A stretch of DNA of 64,000 bases from Rhodocyclaceae bacterium (lineage in GTDB: Bacteria; Pseudomonadota; Gammaproteobacteria; Burkholderiales; Rhodocyclaceae). The position numbers were made by a program, and so were the translations under genes. The notes under the pieces are model-generated. The model was given only the letters and a program-made list of their open reading frames with translations, did not search any database and had not been told where the DNA came from. This document shows, in pieces, positions 12,094 to 21,054 of the stretch. The stretch spans positions 1 to 64,000 of the forward strand of contig VEQD01000001.1 of assembly GCA_018883385.1 (NCBI GenBank). Reading direction: 5' to 3'. Position 1 is the first letter of the stretch; each line of letters begins with the position of its first letter.

Positions 12094-12747
12094 ATGACGT
12101 CCACCAATCGTATTGCCGTTGTTGATTATGGCATGGGCAATCTGCGCTCGGTCGAGCAGGCCTTGCGCCATGTCGCCGAAGGCGCCGAGGTGGTGCTGGC
12201 GTCGACGCCGGATCTCGTGGAGTCGGCGGATCGTGTTGTGTTCCCCGGACAAGGCGCCATGCGTGACTGTATGGCCGAGCTGGATTTGCGCAATCTGCGT
12301 CAGGCCGTGAAAGATGCCGCGGCCAATAAACCTTTCCTAGGCATCTGTATCGGTTTGCAAATGCTGTTTGACCACAGCGAGGAGGGCGATGCTGCCGGTC
12401 TGGGGATTCTGCCGGGACAGGTTAGGCGCTTTGCCGGTGATCTTCAGGGACCCGATGGCCAGCGCTTGAAAGTGCCACACATGGGCTGGAACCAGGTTCG
12501 GCAGCAACCACACCCGTTGTGGTCGGGTATTGCCGATCAGGCCTACTTCTACTTTGTGCACAGCTACCATGTGGTGCCGGATGCCCCGTCGCTGGCGGTC
12601 GGCCAGACCGAGTACGGGTTGCCATTTACGACCGCTGTGGCGCGTGACAATATTTTCGCGATCCAGTGTCACCCTGAAAAGAGTGCCCGGGATGGATTGC
12701 AACTCCTGCGTAATTTTGTGAGCTGGGTGCCCAAAGCACCCGTATGA
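12094..12747 (+). CDS. hisH: Imidazole glycerol phosphate synthase glutaminase subunit
   Basis: [41 protein letters not shown]. Confidence 0.96.
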   Translation: MTSTNRIAVVDYGMGNLRSVEQALRHVAEGAEVVLASTPDLVESADRVVFPGQGAMRDCMAELDLRNLRQAVKDAAANKPFLGICIGLQMLFDHSEEGDAAGLGILPGQVRRFAGDLQGPDGQRLKVPHMGWNQVRQQPHPLWSGIADQAYFYFVHSYHVVPDAPSLAVGQTEYGLPFTTAVARDNIFAIQCHPEKSARDGLQLLRNFVSWVPKAPV

Positions 12748-12779
12748 TTATCTGATCTGACGCGACATCAAGACTCATC

Positions 12780-13544
12780 ATGCTGATCATTCCCGCCATC
12801 GACCTCAAGGACGGCCAATGCGTCCGTCTCAAACAAGGCCTCATGGAAGACGCCACCGTCTTCAACAACAGCCCGGCAGCCCAGGCGCAAGCCTGGCTTG
12901 ATCAGGGCGCCCGCCGTCTGCACCTCGTCGATCTGAACGGCGCCTTCGCTGGCAAGCCCGTCAATGATGGTGCCGTACGCAGCATTCTGGAGGTGGTTGA
13001 AGAACGCATCCCGGTGCAGCTTGGCGGGGGGATTCGTGATCTCGATACCATCGAGCGTTATCTCGACCTGGGCATCAGCTACGTCATTATTGGCACTGCT
13101 GCCGTGAAGACACCGGGCTTTCTGCAGGACGCCTGCACGGCGTTTCCGGGCCACATCATCGTCGGTCTGGATGCCAAAGACGGCAAGGTTGCCGTGGATG
13201 GCTGGTCCAAGATTACCGGGCATGATGTGATCGATCTGGCGCAGAAGTTCGAGCACTATGGGGTTGAAGCAATAATCTATACCGACATCGGCCGTGACGG
13301 CATGCTGTCGGGCATTAATGTGGAAGCCACCAAGAAGCTGGCGCAGGCGCTCAAGATTCCGGTCATCGCTTCGGGAGGGCTCACCAATATGGCGGACATC
13401 TCGGCACTGTGCGCCGTCGAAGAAGAGGGTGTCACAGGCGTGATCGCTGGCCGCGCTATTTATGACGGTTCGCTGGATCTGGGCGCGGCTCAGGCCGAGG
13501 CTGACCGACTGAGCAAGGCCGCAGGCCTGGTCAGCGACCAGTAA
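12780..13544 (+). CDS. hisA: Phosphoribosylformimino-5-aminoimidazole carboxamide ribotide isomerase
   Basis: [31 protein letters not shown]. Confidence 0.96.
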   Translation: MLIIPAIDLKDGQCVRLKQGLMEDATVFNNSPAAQAQAWLDQGARRLHLVDLNGAFAGKPVNDGAVRSILEVVEERIPVQLGGGIRDLDTIERYLDLGISYVIIGTAAVKTPGFLQDACTAFPGHIIVGLDAKDGKVAVDGWSKITGHDVIDLAQKFEHYGVEAIIYTDIGRDGMLSGINVEATKKLAQALKIPVIASGGLTNMADISALCAVEEEGVTGVIAGRAIYDGSLDLGAAQAEADRLSKAAGLVSDQ

Positions 13545-13549
13545 TCACC

Positions 13550-14308
13550 ATGCTTGCCAAGCGCATCATCCCCTGTCTGGACGTGACTGCTGGTCGCGTG
13601 GTGAAGGGGACGAATTTCGTCGGTCTGCGTGATGCCGGAGATCCGATCGAGATTGCCCGGCGTTACGATGCGCAGGGTGCCGATGAGCTGACCTTTCTCG
13701 ACATCACAGCCAGCTCGGATCAGCGCGACATCATTCTGGACGTTGTCGAGGCATGTGCCGCGCAGGTCTTTATTCCGCTGACCGTTGGCGGTGGTGTCCG
13801 TCAGGTGGCCGATGTGCGCCGCCTGCTGCACGCGGGTGCCGACAAGGTCTCAATGAACACGGCAGCGGTTGAACGCCCGGAGCTTGTGCGCGAAGCCTCC
13901 GACAAGGTTGGTTCGCAATGCATTGTGGTAGCCATCGACGCTAAACAGGTCGCGCCGGGGCGTTGGGAGGTCTTTACCCATGGCGGCCGCAAGGCGACCG
14001 GGCTTGACGTCGTCGCTTGGGCCTGCAAGATGGCCAACTATGGTGCCGGCGAAATTCTGCTCACCAGTATGGATCGTGATGGCACTTGCGAAGGGTTTGA
14101 TCTGGCGCTGACACGGGCGGTTTCGGATGCGGTGCCGGTCCCTGTGATCGCCAGCGGCGGTGTCGGGTCGCTGGCGCATCTGGCCGATGGCGTCAGCGAG
14201 GGTCATGCCTCGGCCGTGCTCGCCGCGTCGATTTTCCATTTCGGCCAGCACACGGTGCAGGAAGCCAAGGCCTATATGAAGGAACGGGGCATCCCCGTCC
14301 GGTTGTGA
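13550..14308 (+). CDS. hisF: Imidazole glycerol phosphate synthase cyclase subunit
   Basis: [42 protein letters not shown]. Confidence 0.97.
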   Translation: MLAKRIIPCLDVTAGRVVKGTNFVGLRDAGDPIEIARRYDAQGADELTFLDITASSDQRDIILDVVEACAAQVFIPLTVGGGVRQVADVRRLLHAGADKVSMNTAAVERPELVREASDKVGSQCIVVAIDAKQVAPGRWEVFTHGGRKATGLDVVAWACKMANYGAGEILLTSMDRDGTCEGFDLALTRAVSDAVPVPVIASGGVGSLAHLADGVSEGHASAVLAASIFHFGQHTVQEAKAYMKERGIPVRL

Positions 14309-14309
14309 C

Positions 14310-14714
14310 ATGAGTCAGGATCTGAACCCCGAACTGAATTGGCTGGATGCCCTGCGTTTCAACGACGACGGGCTGATCCCGGCCATTGCTCAGGACGCCG
14401 AGACCGGGGTCATCCTCATGCAGGCCTGGATGAATCGCGAATCCCTGGTGCAGACCGTCGAAACGGGTCGGGCGGTATACTGGTCTCGTTCCCGTCAGCG
14501 CCTGTGGCGCAAGGGCGAGGCGTCCGGTCATGAACAGCTCGTCCGGGCCATCCGGACAGATTGCGACGGCGATGCCATTCTCATGCTGGTAGAACAGCAG
14601 GGCGCTATTCCCTGTCATACCGGCCGCTCAACCTGCTTTTTCTATGCGCTGATCGGAGACCACTGGTCGCCCGTGGAACCTGTGCTGAAAGACCCTAAGG
14701 ATATCTACCAATGA
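14310..14714 (+). CDS. hisI: Phosphoribosyl-AMP cyclohydrolase
   Basis: [38 protein letters not shown]-residues as in HisI. Confidence 0.95.
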   Translation: MSQDLNPELNWLDALRFNDDGLIPAIAQDAETGVILMQAWMNRESLVQTVETGRAVYWSRSRQRLWRKGEASGHEQLVRAIRTDCDGDAILMLVEQQGAIPCHTGRSTCFFYALIGDHWSPVEPVLKDPKDIYQ

Positions 14715-15043
14715 AAGCTGGCACACTGGAAGTACTTAATCGTTTGAGCGAAACCTTGCTCGCGCGTCGTCACGCCGATCCGTCGACCTCGTACACGGCG
14801 TCGCTGTTTGCCAAAGGTCCGGATGCAATTCTCAAAAAGATCGGCGAAGAATCGGCCGAGCTGATTATGGCGGCCAAGGACGGTAAGCGTTTACCCATTG
14901 TTAACGAGGCCACCGATGTGGTTTATCACATCCTCGTGCTGATGGCCTTTTTTGACCTGTCGGCTGACGACATTCTGCAGGAACTGCACCGTCGCGAAGG
15001 CATCTCCGGCATTGACGAAAAACGCGCACGTTCGACCAGCTAA
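14711..15043 (+). CDS. hisE: Phosphoribosyl-ATP pyrophosphatase
   Basis: [31 protein letters not shown]. Confidence 0.95.
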   Translation: MKAGTLEVLNRLSETLLARRHADPSTSYTASLFAKGPDAILKKIGEESAELIMAAKDGKRLPIVNEATDVVYHILVLMAFFDLSADDILQELHRREGISGIDEKRARSTS

Positions 15044-15053
15044 GGGAGTCCTT

Positions 15054-15410
15054 ATGAGTACCAACTGCCTATTCTGCAAAATTGTCGCGGGCCACATTCC
15101 GTCTAAGAAAATTTACGAAGACGATCTCGTTTACGCCTTTCGCGACATCAATCCGCAACGGCCGGTGCATCTTCTGGTGATTCCGAAGCAGCATCTGACC
15201 TCGTTGCAGCAGGTCTCGGCCGCGGATGAGCCAACGCTGGGGCGCATTCTTTCGGTGGCCAATCAACTGGCTGTCGAAGCCGGTAGTCCGGGTGGTTTCC
15301 GTGTCATCATTAACAATGGTGAGATCGGTTGTCAGGAAGTACCGCACCTGCACGCACACGTGGTTGGCGGCGACCAACCGGTTGGTCCGATGCTCAAGCG
15401 TCTTGCTTGA
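15054..15410 (+). CDS. hinT: HIT family protein (HinT-like)
   Basis: [21 protein letters not shown] and HLHAHVVGG (HxHxH). Confidence 0.92.
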   Translation: MSTNCLFCKIVAGHIPSKKIYEDDLVYAFRDINPQRPVHLLVIPKQHLTSLQQVSAADEPTLGRILSVANQLAVEAGSPGGFRVIINNGEIGCQEVPHLHAHVVGGDQPVGPMLKRLA

Positions 15411-15448
15411 AACAACGTATTACTATCTCAACGCAGGGAGTTAACGTC

Positions 15449-15685
15449 ATGGGTTCATTTAGTATCTGGCACTGGCTGATCGTTCTGGTCATCATTCTGC
15501 TGATTTTCGGTACCAAGAAGCTGCGTAATGTCGGTCAGGACCTGGGTGGCGCTGTCAAAGGCTTCAAGGAGGGGCTCAAGGAGGGCGAGTCTGCTAGCGT
15601 TCCTGGTCAAGGCGCAGGCACCCCGGTGCCGCCGGCAGAGCAACCCGGGGCGCGCACGATCGAAGGTGAATCAACCAAGAGTTGA
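15449..15685 (+). CDS. tatA: Twin-arginine translocase subunit TatA
   Basis: [42 protein letters not shown]. Confidence 0.95.
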   Translation: MGSFSIWHWLIVLVIILLIFGTKKLRNVGQDLGGAVKGFKEGLKEGESASVPGQGAGTPVPPAEQPGARTIEGESTKS

Positions 15686-15703
15686 ATATCCTGAGCTTAG
15701 CTT

Positions 15704-15742
15704 ACCCGCGCAGGGCTTTGTGCGAGCGCGGGTTTGTTTTTT
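15704..15742 (+). terminator. Putative intrinsic terminator between tatA and tatB
   Basis: ACCCGCGC (15704-15711) / GCGCGGGT (15726-15733) perfect 8-bp stem followed by TTTGTTTTTT. Confidence 0.7.
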
Positions 15743-15768
15743 CGGATCACGGTGAATGATCATTTCCC

Positions 15769-16233
15769 ATGTTTGATATTGGTTTTTCCGAATTGCTTCT
15801 CGTGGCAGTTGTGGCGTTGGTCGTCATCGGCCCAGAACGCCTGCCCGGGGTTGCGCGCAATATCGGTCAGTTAACCGGGCGATTGCAGCGTTACGTGCAT
15901 GACATCAAGCGCGACTTCAATCGTGAAGTTGAATTTGAAGAGATTCGTCGCATACAACAGGAAATGGAGAGCACCGTGCAGTCGATGCAAGAATCGATGC
16001 GTGTGGTGGAATCAACGCTGAAACACGAAGTTGGGCGGCACCAGACTGGCACTGCCGAAGTGTCACCGGCACCTACTGTTGCTGAGATTGCAGAGGTTAC
16101 CGCCAAAGAATCGCCAGCGCTCACCAAGCCACGTAACCGCAAAAAGCCGGACACGCAGGTGGCCCATTCGGCACCGGCAGCGCATGCAACCGTGGCGCCA
16201 GCCCCGGATGATGAGCAGTTTCGACTGTTCTAA
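15769..16233 (+). CDS. tatB: Sec-independent translocase subunit TatB
   Basis: MFDIGFSELLLVAVVALVVIGPERLPGVARNIGQ. Confidence 0.94.
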   Translation: MFDIGFSELLLVAVVALVVIGPERLPGVARNIGQLTGRLQRYVHDIKRDFNREVEFEEIRRIQQEMESTVQSMQESMRVVESTLKHEVGRHQTGTAEVSPAPTVAEIAEVTAKESPALTKPRNRKKPDTQVAHSAPAAHATVAPAPDDEQFRLF

Positions 16234-16235
16234 CC

Positions 16236-17081
16236 ATGATGCGTTTGCCTAAATTTCTCCAGCGTTCGAACGCACAGCCAGAAACCCCCCCAGTGCTGGA
16301 GGGGCCGGTAGAAGGCGCGGGGGTCCATGGAACCCTGATTGAACACCTAGTCGAACTGCGCACACGAATTATTCGTGCAGCCTTAGCTGTGCTGATAGTG
16401 TTTCTGGTGCTGTTTCCGTGGTCCCGCGATTGGTATGCTTTGTTAGCGGAGCCAATGATCGCCGCGTTGCCGCAGGGGGGGCAGATGATCGCGACCGACG
16501 TGGTGGGCGTTTTCCTCGTGCCGGTCAAAGTCACTTTGATGTTGGCTTTCTTGTTGGCGCTACCCGTGGTGCTCTGGCAGGTTTGGGCCTTTATTGCCCC
16601 CGGTTTGTATCAGCATGAAAAATCGCTGGCGGTTCCACTTATGCTGGCCTCGCTGGGCCTATTTGCCGCTGGCATGGCCTTTGCCTACTTTGTGGTATTC
16701 CCATCGGTTTTTGGCTTTATGGTGGCCATCGCGCCCGAAGGTGTGGCCTGGATGACCGACATCGACAAGTATTTGTCGTTTGTGCTGACCACCTTTCTGG
16801 CCTTTGGGTTTACCTTTGAGGTCCCCGTGGTTGTGATCGTGCTGGTGCGTATGGGCATTGTTTCACTCGATAAACTTCGTGCCTGGCGTCCTTATGTGAT
16901 TGTTGGCGCTTTTGTGATCGGTGCCATTTTTACCCCGCCAGACGTGATGTCGCAGGTACTGCTGGCAGTGCCGCTCTGGTTGCTCTACGAGTTGGGCATT
17001 GTATTGGCTCAGTTCGTGAAGCCGGTGGCCAGGGTCGACGCCAACGCCAGCGACAACGTTGAAACAGATCAGACCATCTGA
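16236..17081 (+). CDS. tatC: Sec-independent translocase subunit TatC
   Basis: LIEHLVELRTRIIRA; multiple TMs; FTPPDVMSQ. Confidence 0.95.
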   Translation: MMRLPKFLQRSNAQPETPPVLEGPVEGAGVHGTLIEHLVELRTRIIRAALAVLIVFLVLFPWSRDWYALLAEPMIAALPQGGQMIATDVVGVFLVPVKVTLMLAFLLALPVVLWQVWAFIAPGLYQHEKSLAVPLMLASLGLFAAGMAFAYFVVFPSVFGFMVAIAPEGVAWMTDIDKYLSFVLTTFLAFGFTFEVPVVVIVLVRMGIVSLDKLRAWRPYVIVGAFVIGAIFTPPDVMSQVLLAVPLWLLYELGIVLAQFVKPVARVDANASDNVETDQTI

Positions 17082-17869
17082 TCCGAGTGCCGTTTTTCGA
17101 CCGGCTCGCCGGCGCGAAACAACATCAGGGTTCCCGGCGCAATACGTGTCCAGGCTTCATTGTCGGTGAGCGGGGTTGTCGCGATCACGCTGACGCGATC
17201 GGTGTCGGCGGTCACCTCGCTGAAATCAATCGAGACATCGTCGTCTTTCAGGTGTGCCTGATTAAACGGGGCGCGCCGCACGATGTAATGCAGGTCGGTG
17301 GAACAATGGGTAATGAGCCAACGTCCGTTTGACAGTAAGAAATTTGCCGGGCCATGCGCGCGCAGCATGGCGGCGACTTCGGCCATCGTGTCGAGTAGGT
17401 GTTCGTAGCTGGGCGCCTTTGGGCCAAAGCGGGAGGCCAGGGTGTCCAGCAAAAAGCAGAAGGCGCGCTCGCTGTCGGTGGTGCCGACAGGCAGATACCG
17501 GCCCGAGAGTTCCGGATTGAAGTCGACCAGGTTGCCGTTGTGGGCAAAGACCCAGTAGCGACCCCACAGTTCCCTCTGAAAGGGATGGGTATTCTGCAGA
17601 CTGATGTCCCCCTGGGTGGCTTTGCGGATGTGTGCCACGACATTCATGGATTGGATCGGGTAATCCTTCACCAGGCTCGCCAGCGGCGACTCGATCGACG
17701 GGGAAGGATCGAGAAAGACGCGGCAACCCCGGCCATCCTCCCCTTCGAAAAAACCAATACCCCAGCCGTCTTTGTGCACATCCGTACCGCCACCACGCTT
17801 GGCGAATCCGCTGAATGAAAAACAGATATCCGTCGGTACGTTACAACTCATGCCGAGCAGCTGGCACAT
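17069..17869 (-). CDS. Class II glutamine amidotransferase (YafJ-like)
   Basis: MCQLLGMSCN (N-terminal Cys nucleophile), HKDGWGIGFFEG, FAHNGNL. Confidence 0.9.
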   Translation of the reverse strand: MCQLLGMSCNVPTDICFSFSGFAKRGGGTDVHKDGWGIGFFEGEDGRGCRVFLDPSPSIESPLASLVKDYPIQSMNVVAHIRKATQGDISLQNTHPFQRELWGRYWVFAHNGNLVDFNPELSGRYLPVGTTDSERAFCFLLDTLASRFGPKAPSYEHLLDTMAEVAAMLRAHGPANFLLSNGRWLITHCSTDLHYIVRRAPFNQAHLKDDDVSIDFSEVTADTDRVSVIATTPLTDNEAWTRIAPGTLMLFRAGEPVEKRHSDQMV

Positions 17870-17907
17870 GCATTAAACTCCACACAGGATTATTCAAGGA
17901 ACGACCC

Positions 17908-18666
17908 ATGGCTTTTGTCACTCGTGACGCGCTGACGCACGCACTGAACGAACTTCTCAAACCTGAGGGTTTTAAGGATTATTGCCCAAACGGTTTGCAA
18001 GTGGAAGGCCGTGACGAGATTGCATCCATCGTCTGTGGTGTCACCGCCAATCAGGCCTTGTTGGACCTGGCCGTGAGCGAGGGTGCCGATGCCATTCTGG
18101 TGCATCACGGCTGGTTCTGGCGCGGCGAGCGCGAGGCGGTGACCGGGATCAAGCGTCAGCGCCTCAAAACCTTGCTGACTCATGACATCAACCTGTTTGC
18201 CTACCATCTGCCACTGGATGCGCATCCAACCCTGGGCAATAATGCGGGCCTGGCCAAGGCCGTTGGCTGGGCGCAGACCGGCGTGTTTGGGGAACAGGGG
18301 TTGGGTTGCCTGGGAACACCACCTGGGGGTGCCACCGTGGCCTCGGTCGCCGCCGATCTGGAAAAGGCCCTTGGTCGGCCCCCTTTCGTACTTGCTGAAT
18401 CGATGGGTCAGCCGATTCGTCGCATTGCCTGGTGTACCGGGGGCGCTCAGAGCTATTTCGAAGCGGCTATTCAGGCCGGCGCCGACGCCTTTGTCACGGG
18501 CGAAGTCTCCGAGCCGATGGTGCACCTGGCAAGGGAAACCGGTGTGGCCTATCTGGCGGCCGGCCACCACGCGACGGAGCGTTTTGGCGTTCAGGCACTC
18601 GGTCAGGCGATGGCTGATCGCTTCGGGATCCGGATGTGTTACCTGGAAGTCGATAGCCCGGTCTGA
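17908..18666 (+). CDS. Nif3-like dinuclear metal centre hexameric protein (YbgI-like)
   Basis: DYCPNGLQVEGRDEIASIVCGVTANQALLDLAVSEGADAILVHHGWFW; ATG at 17908. Confidence 0.92.
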   Translation: MAFVTRDALTHALNELLKPEGFKDYCPNGLQVEGRDEIASIVCGVTANQALLDLAVSEGADAILVHHGWFWRGEREAVTGIKRQRLKTLLTHDINLFAYHLPLDAHPTLGNNAGLAKAVGWAQTGVFGEQGLGCLGTPPGGATVASVAADLEKALGRPPFVLAESMGQPIRRIAWCTGGAQSYFEAAIQAGADAFVTGEVSEPMVHLARETGVAYLAAGHHATERFGVQALGQAMADRFGIRMCYLEVDSPV

Positions 18667-18915
18667 TTGCCTAAAAATTGGGCGCTTCAGGCATTCCTTG
18701 ACGCGCGCCACCGATCGCCATAATTATGAATTTTAGGCGGTTCGCTTGGCCACCTGCATGCTAGAATTCTTCCATCCGATTGGAGCATAACGCTAGGTCC
18801 AAATGGGCGTAGGGCGTGTGTCATCGTTCGGCATATAAGGTTTTATACGTTCTTAATTGGGCGGGTGGGGGAGTATCCGTCTGATCTTCGTAACCATAAT
18901 AGGCAAGGAAAGCGC

Positions 18916-20076
18916 ATGAAGATTCATGAGTACCAAGGCAAGGAGATCTTGCGTCAATTTGGTGTGCCGGTCCCGCGTGGCATTCCGGCGTTCACGGTGG
19001 AAGAGGCGGTTGCAGCCGCCGAGAAACTGGGCGGACCCGTGTGGGTCGTCAAGGCTCAGATCCACGCCGGTGGTCGCGGTAAGGGCGGTGGCGTTAAAGT
19101 CGCCAAGTCGATCGAGCAAGTCAAAGAACTGGCCGAACAGATTCTAGGCATGCAGCTCAAAACGCACCAGACCGGCCCTGAAGGCCAAAAGGTGCGTCGC
19201 GTCTATATCGAAGACGGCGCTGACATCAAGAAGGAATACTATGTTTCCATCGTCACCGATCGCGCCAGCCAGAAGGTCGCTGTGATCGCTTCGAGCGAAG
19301 GCGGCATGGATATCGAAGAGGTTGCCCACAAAACGCCCGAAAAGATCGTTACCGAGCTGGTTGATCCGCTGACCGGTCTGGGCCAGGCACAGGCACTTAA
19401 GATCGCCAATGCCGTGGGTCTGACAGGCGCTTCTGCCGATCAGGCTGCTGATGTGCTGCAAAAGCTCTACAAGTGCTACATGGATACTGATGCATCGCTG
19501 GTGGAAATCAACCCGCTGAACTGCGATAGCAAAGGCAACATCATTGCCCTGGACTCCAAGTTCAACTTTGACTCTAATGCCCTGTATCGCCACCCGGAAA
19601 TCGTGGAGCTGCGCGACCTGGACGAAGAAGATGCCGACGAAGTCGAAGCTTCAAAGTTCGATCTGGCCTACATCTCGCTCGACGGCAATATCGGTTGTCT
19701 GGTGAACGGTGCCGGTCTGGCCATGGCCACCATGGACACCATCAAGCTGTTCGGTGCCGAGCCGGCCAACTTCCTCGACGTTGGCGGCGGTGCCACGACC
19801 GAGAAGGTGACTGAAGCCTTCAAGATCATGCTCAAGAACCCGAAGGTCAAGGGCATTCTGGTCAACATCTTCGGCGGGATCATGCGTTGCGACACCATCG
19901 CCACCGGCGTGGTTGCAGCAGCCAAAGAAACCAAGCTGTCGGTGCCACTGGTTGTACGCATGAAGGGCACCAACGAAGATCTGGGCAAGCAAATCCTCAA
20001 GGATTCGGGCCTGCCGATTATCTCTGCCGATTCCATGGCCGAAGCCGCCACCAAGATCGTTGCTGCGGTCAAGTAA
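18916..20076 (+). CDS. sucC: Succinyl-CoA ligase beta subunit
   Basis: [42 protein letters not shown] at 18916. Confidence 0.97.
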   Translation: MKIHEYQGKEILRQFGVPVPRGIPAFTVEEAVAAAEKLGGPVWVVKAQIHAGGRGKGGGVKVAKSIEQVKELAEQILGMQLKTHQTGPEGQKVRRVYIEDGADIKKEYYVSIVTDRASQKVAVIASSEGGMDIEEVAHKTPEKIVTELVDPLTGLGQAQALKIANAVGLTGASADQAADVLQKLYKCYMDTDASLVEINPLNCDSKGNIIALDSKFNFDSNALYRHPEIVELRDLDEEDADEVEASKFDLAYISLDGNIGCLVNGAGLAMATMDTIKLFGAEPANFLDVGGGATTEKVTEAFKIMLKNPKVKGILVNIFGGIMRCDTIATGVVAAAKETKLSVPLVVRMKGTNEDLGKQILKDSGLPIISADSMAEAATKIVAAVK

Positions 20077-20086
20077 GGAGCATTGA

Positions 20087-20980
20087 ATGTCTATCCTGAT
20101 TAACAAAGACACCAAAGTCATCACCCAAGGCATCACCGGCAAGACCGGTCAGTTCCACACCGAGAAGTGTATCGAATACGCGAACGGCAAGAACTGCTTT
20201 GTTGCTGGCGTTAACCCAAAGAAGGCCGGCGAGAAGATCCTCGACGTACCCATCTACGGTACGGTTAAGGAAGCCGCTGCAGATACCGGCGCCACCGTGT
20301 CGGTCATCTACGTGCCGCCCCCGGGCGCTGCTGCTGCCATCTGGGAAGCCGTTGAAGCTGACCTGGATCTGGCCATCTGTATCACGGAAGGGATTCCCGT
20401 CCGCGACATGTTGATCCTGCGCAACAAGATGAAGGAAAAAGAAGCCAAGGGCGGCAAGAAGACGCTGCTTCTCGGCCCGAACTGCCCGGGTCTCATCACC
20501 CCGGACGAAATCAAGATCGGCATCATGCCGGGCCATATCCACAAAAAGGGTCGTATCGGGGTTGTGTCCCGTTCGGGCACCCTGACGTACGAAGCCGTCG
20601 GTCAGCTGACCGAACTGGGTCTGGGTCAGTCGACCGCGGTGGGTATTGGTGGCGACCCCATCAATGGCCTGAAGCACATCGACATCATGAAGATGTTCAA
20701 TGATGATCCTGATACCGACGCAGTCATCATGATTGGTGAAATCGGTGGTCCGGATGAGGCCGAAGCTGCTCGCTGGTGCAAAGACAACATGAAGAAGCCG
20801 ATCGTTGGCTTCATCGCTGGTGTCACTGCCCCTCCGGGCAAGCGCATGGGCCACGCCGGTGCCCTGATTTCGGGTGGTGCGGATACCGCCGATGCCAAGC
20901 TCGCCGTGATGGAAGAGTGTGGCTTCACGGTGACGCGTAATCCGTCTGAAATGGCCAAGCTGCTCAAGGGTCTGCTGTAA
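20087..20980 (+). CDS. sucD: Succinyl-CoA ligase alpha subunit
   Basis: [43 protein letters not shown]-type active-site region. Confidence 0.97.
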   Translation: MSILINKDTKVITQGITGKTGQFHTEKCIEYANGKNCFVAGVNPKKAGEKILDVPIYGTVKEAAADTGATVSVIYVPPPGAAAAIWEAVEADLDLAICITEGIPVRDMLILRNKMKEKEAKGGKKTLLLGPNCPGLITPDEIKIGIMPGHIHKKGRIGVVSRSGTLTYEAVGQLTELGLGQSTAVGIGGDPINGLKHIDIMKMFNDDPDTDAVIMIGEIGGPDEAEAARWCKDNMKKPIVGFIAGVTAPPGKRMGHAGALISGGADTADAKLAVMEECGFTVTRNPSEMAKLLKGLL

Positions 20981-21004
20981 TCGGGAAACCGATTCGGTAA
21001 CCAG

Positions 21005-21034
21005 AAAACCCGGCCTCGGCCGGGTTTTTCTTTT
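21005..21034 (+). terminator. Intrinsic terminator downstream of sucD
   Basis: AAAACCCGGC-CTCG-GCCGGGTTTTT tetraloop hairpin followed by T-rich tract. Confidence 0.85.
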
Positions 21035-21054
21035 TTGTGGGATAGTCAGTCCTG

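Noticed and set aside
12768-13256. 162-aa minus-strand ORF opposite hisA
   Set aside because: Antisense shadow of hisA, no motif.
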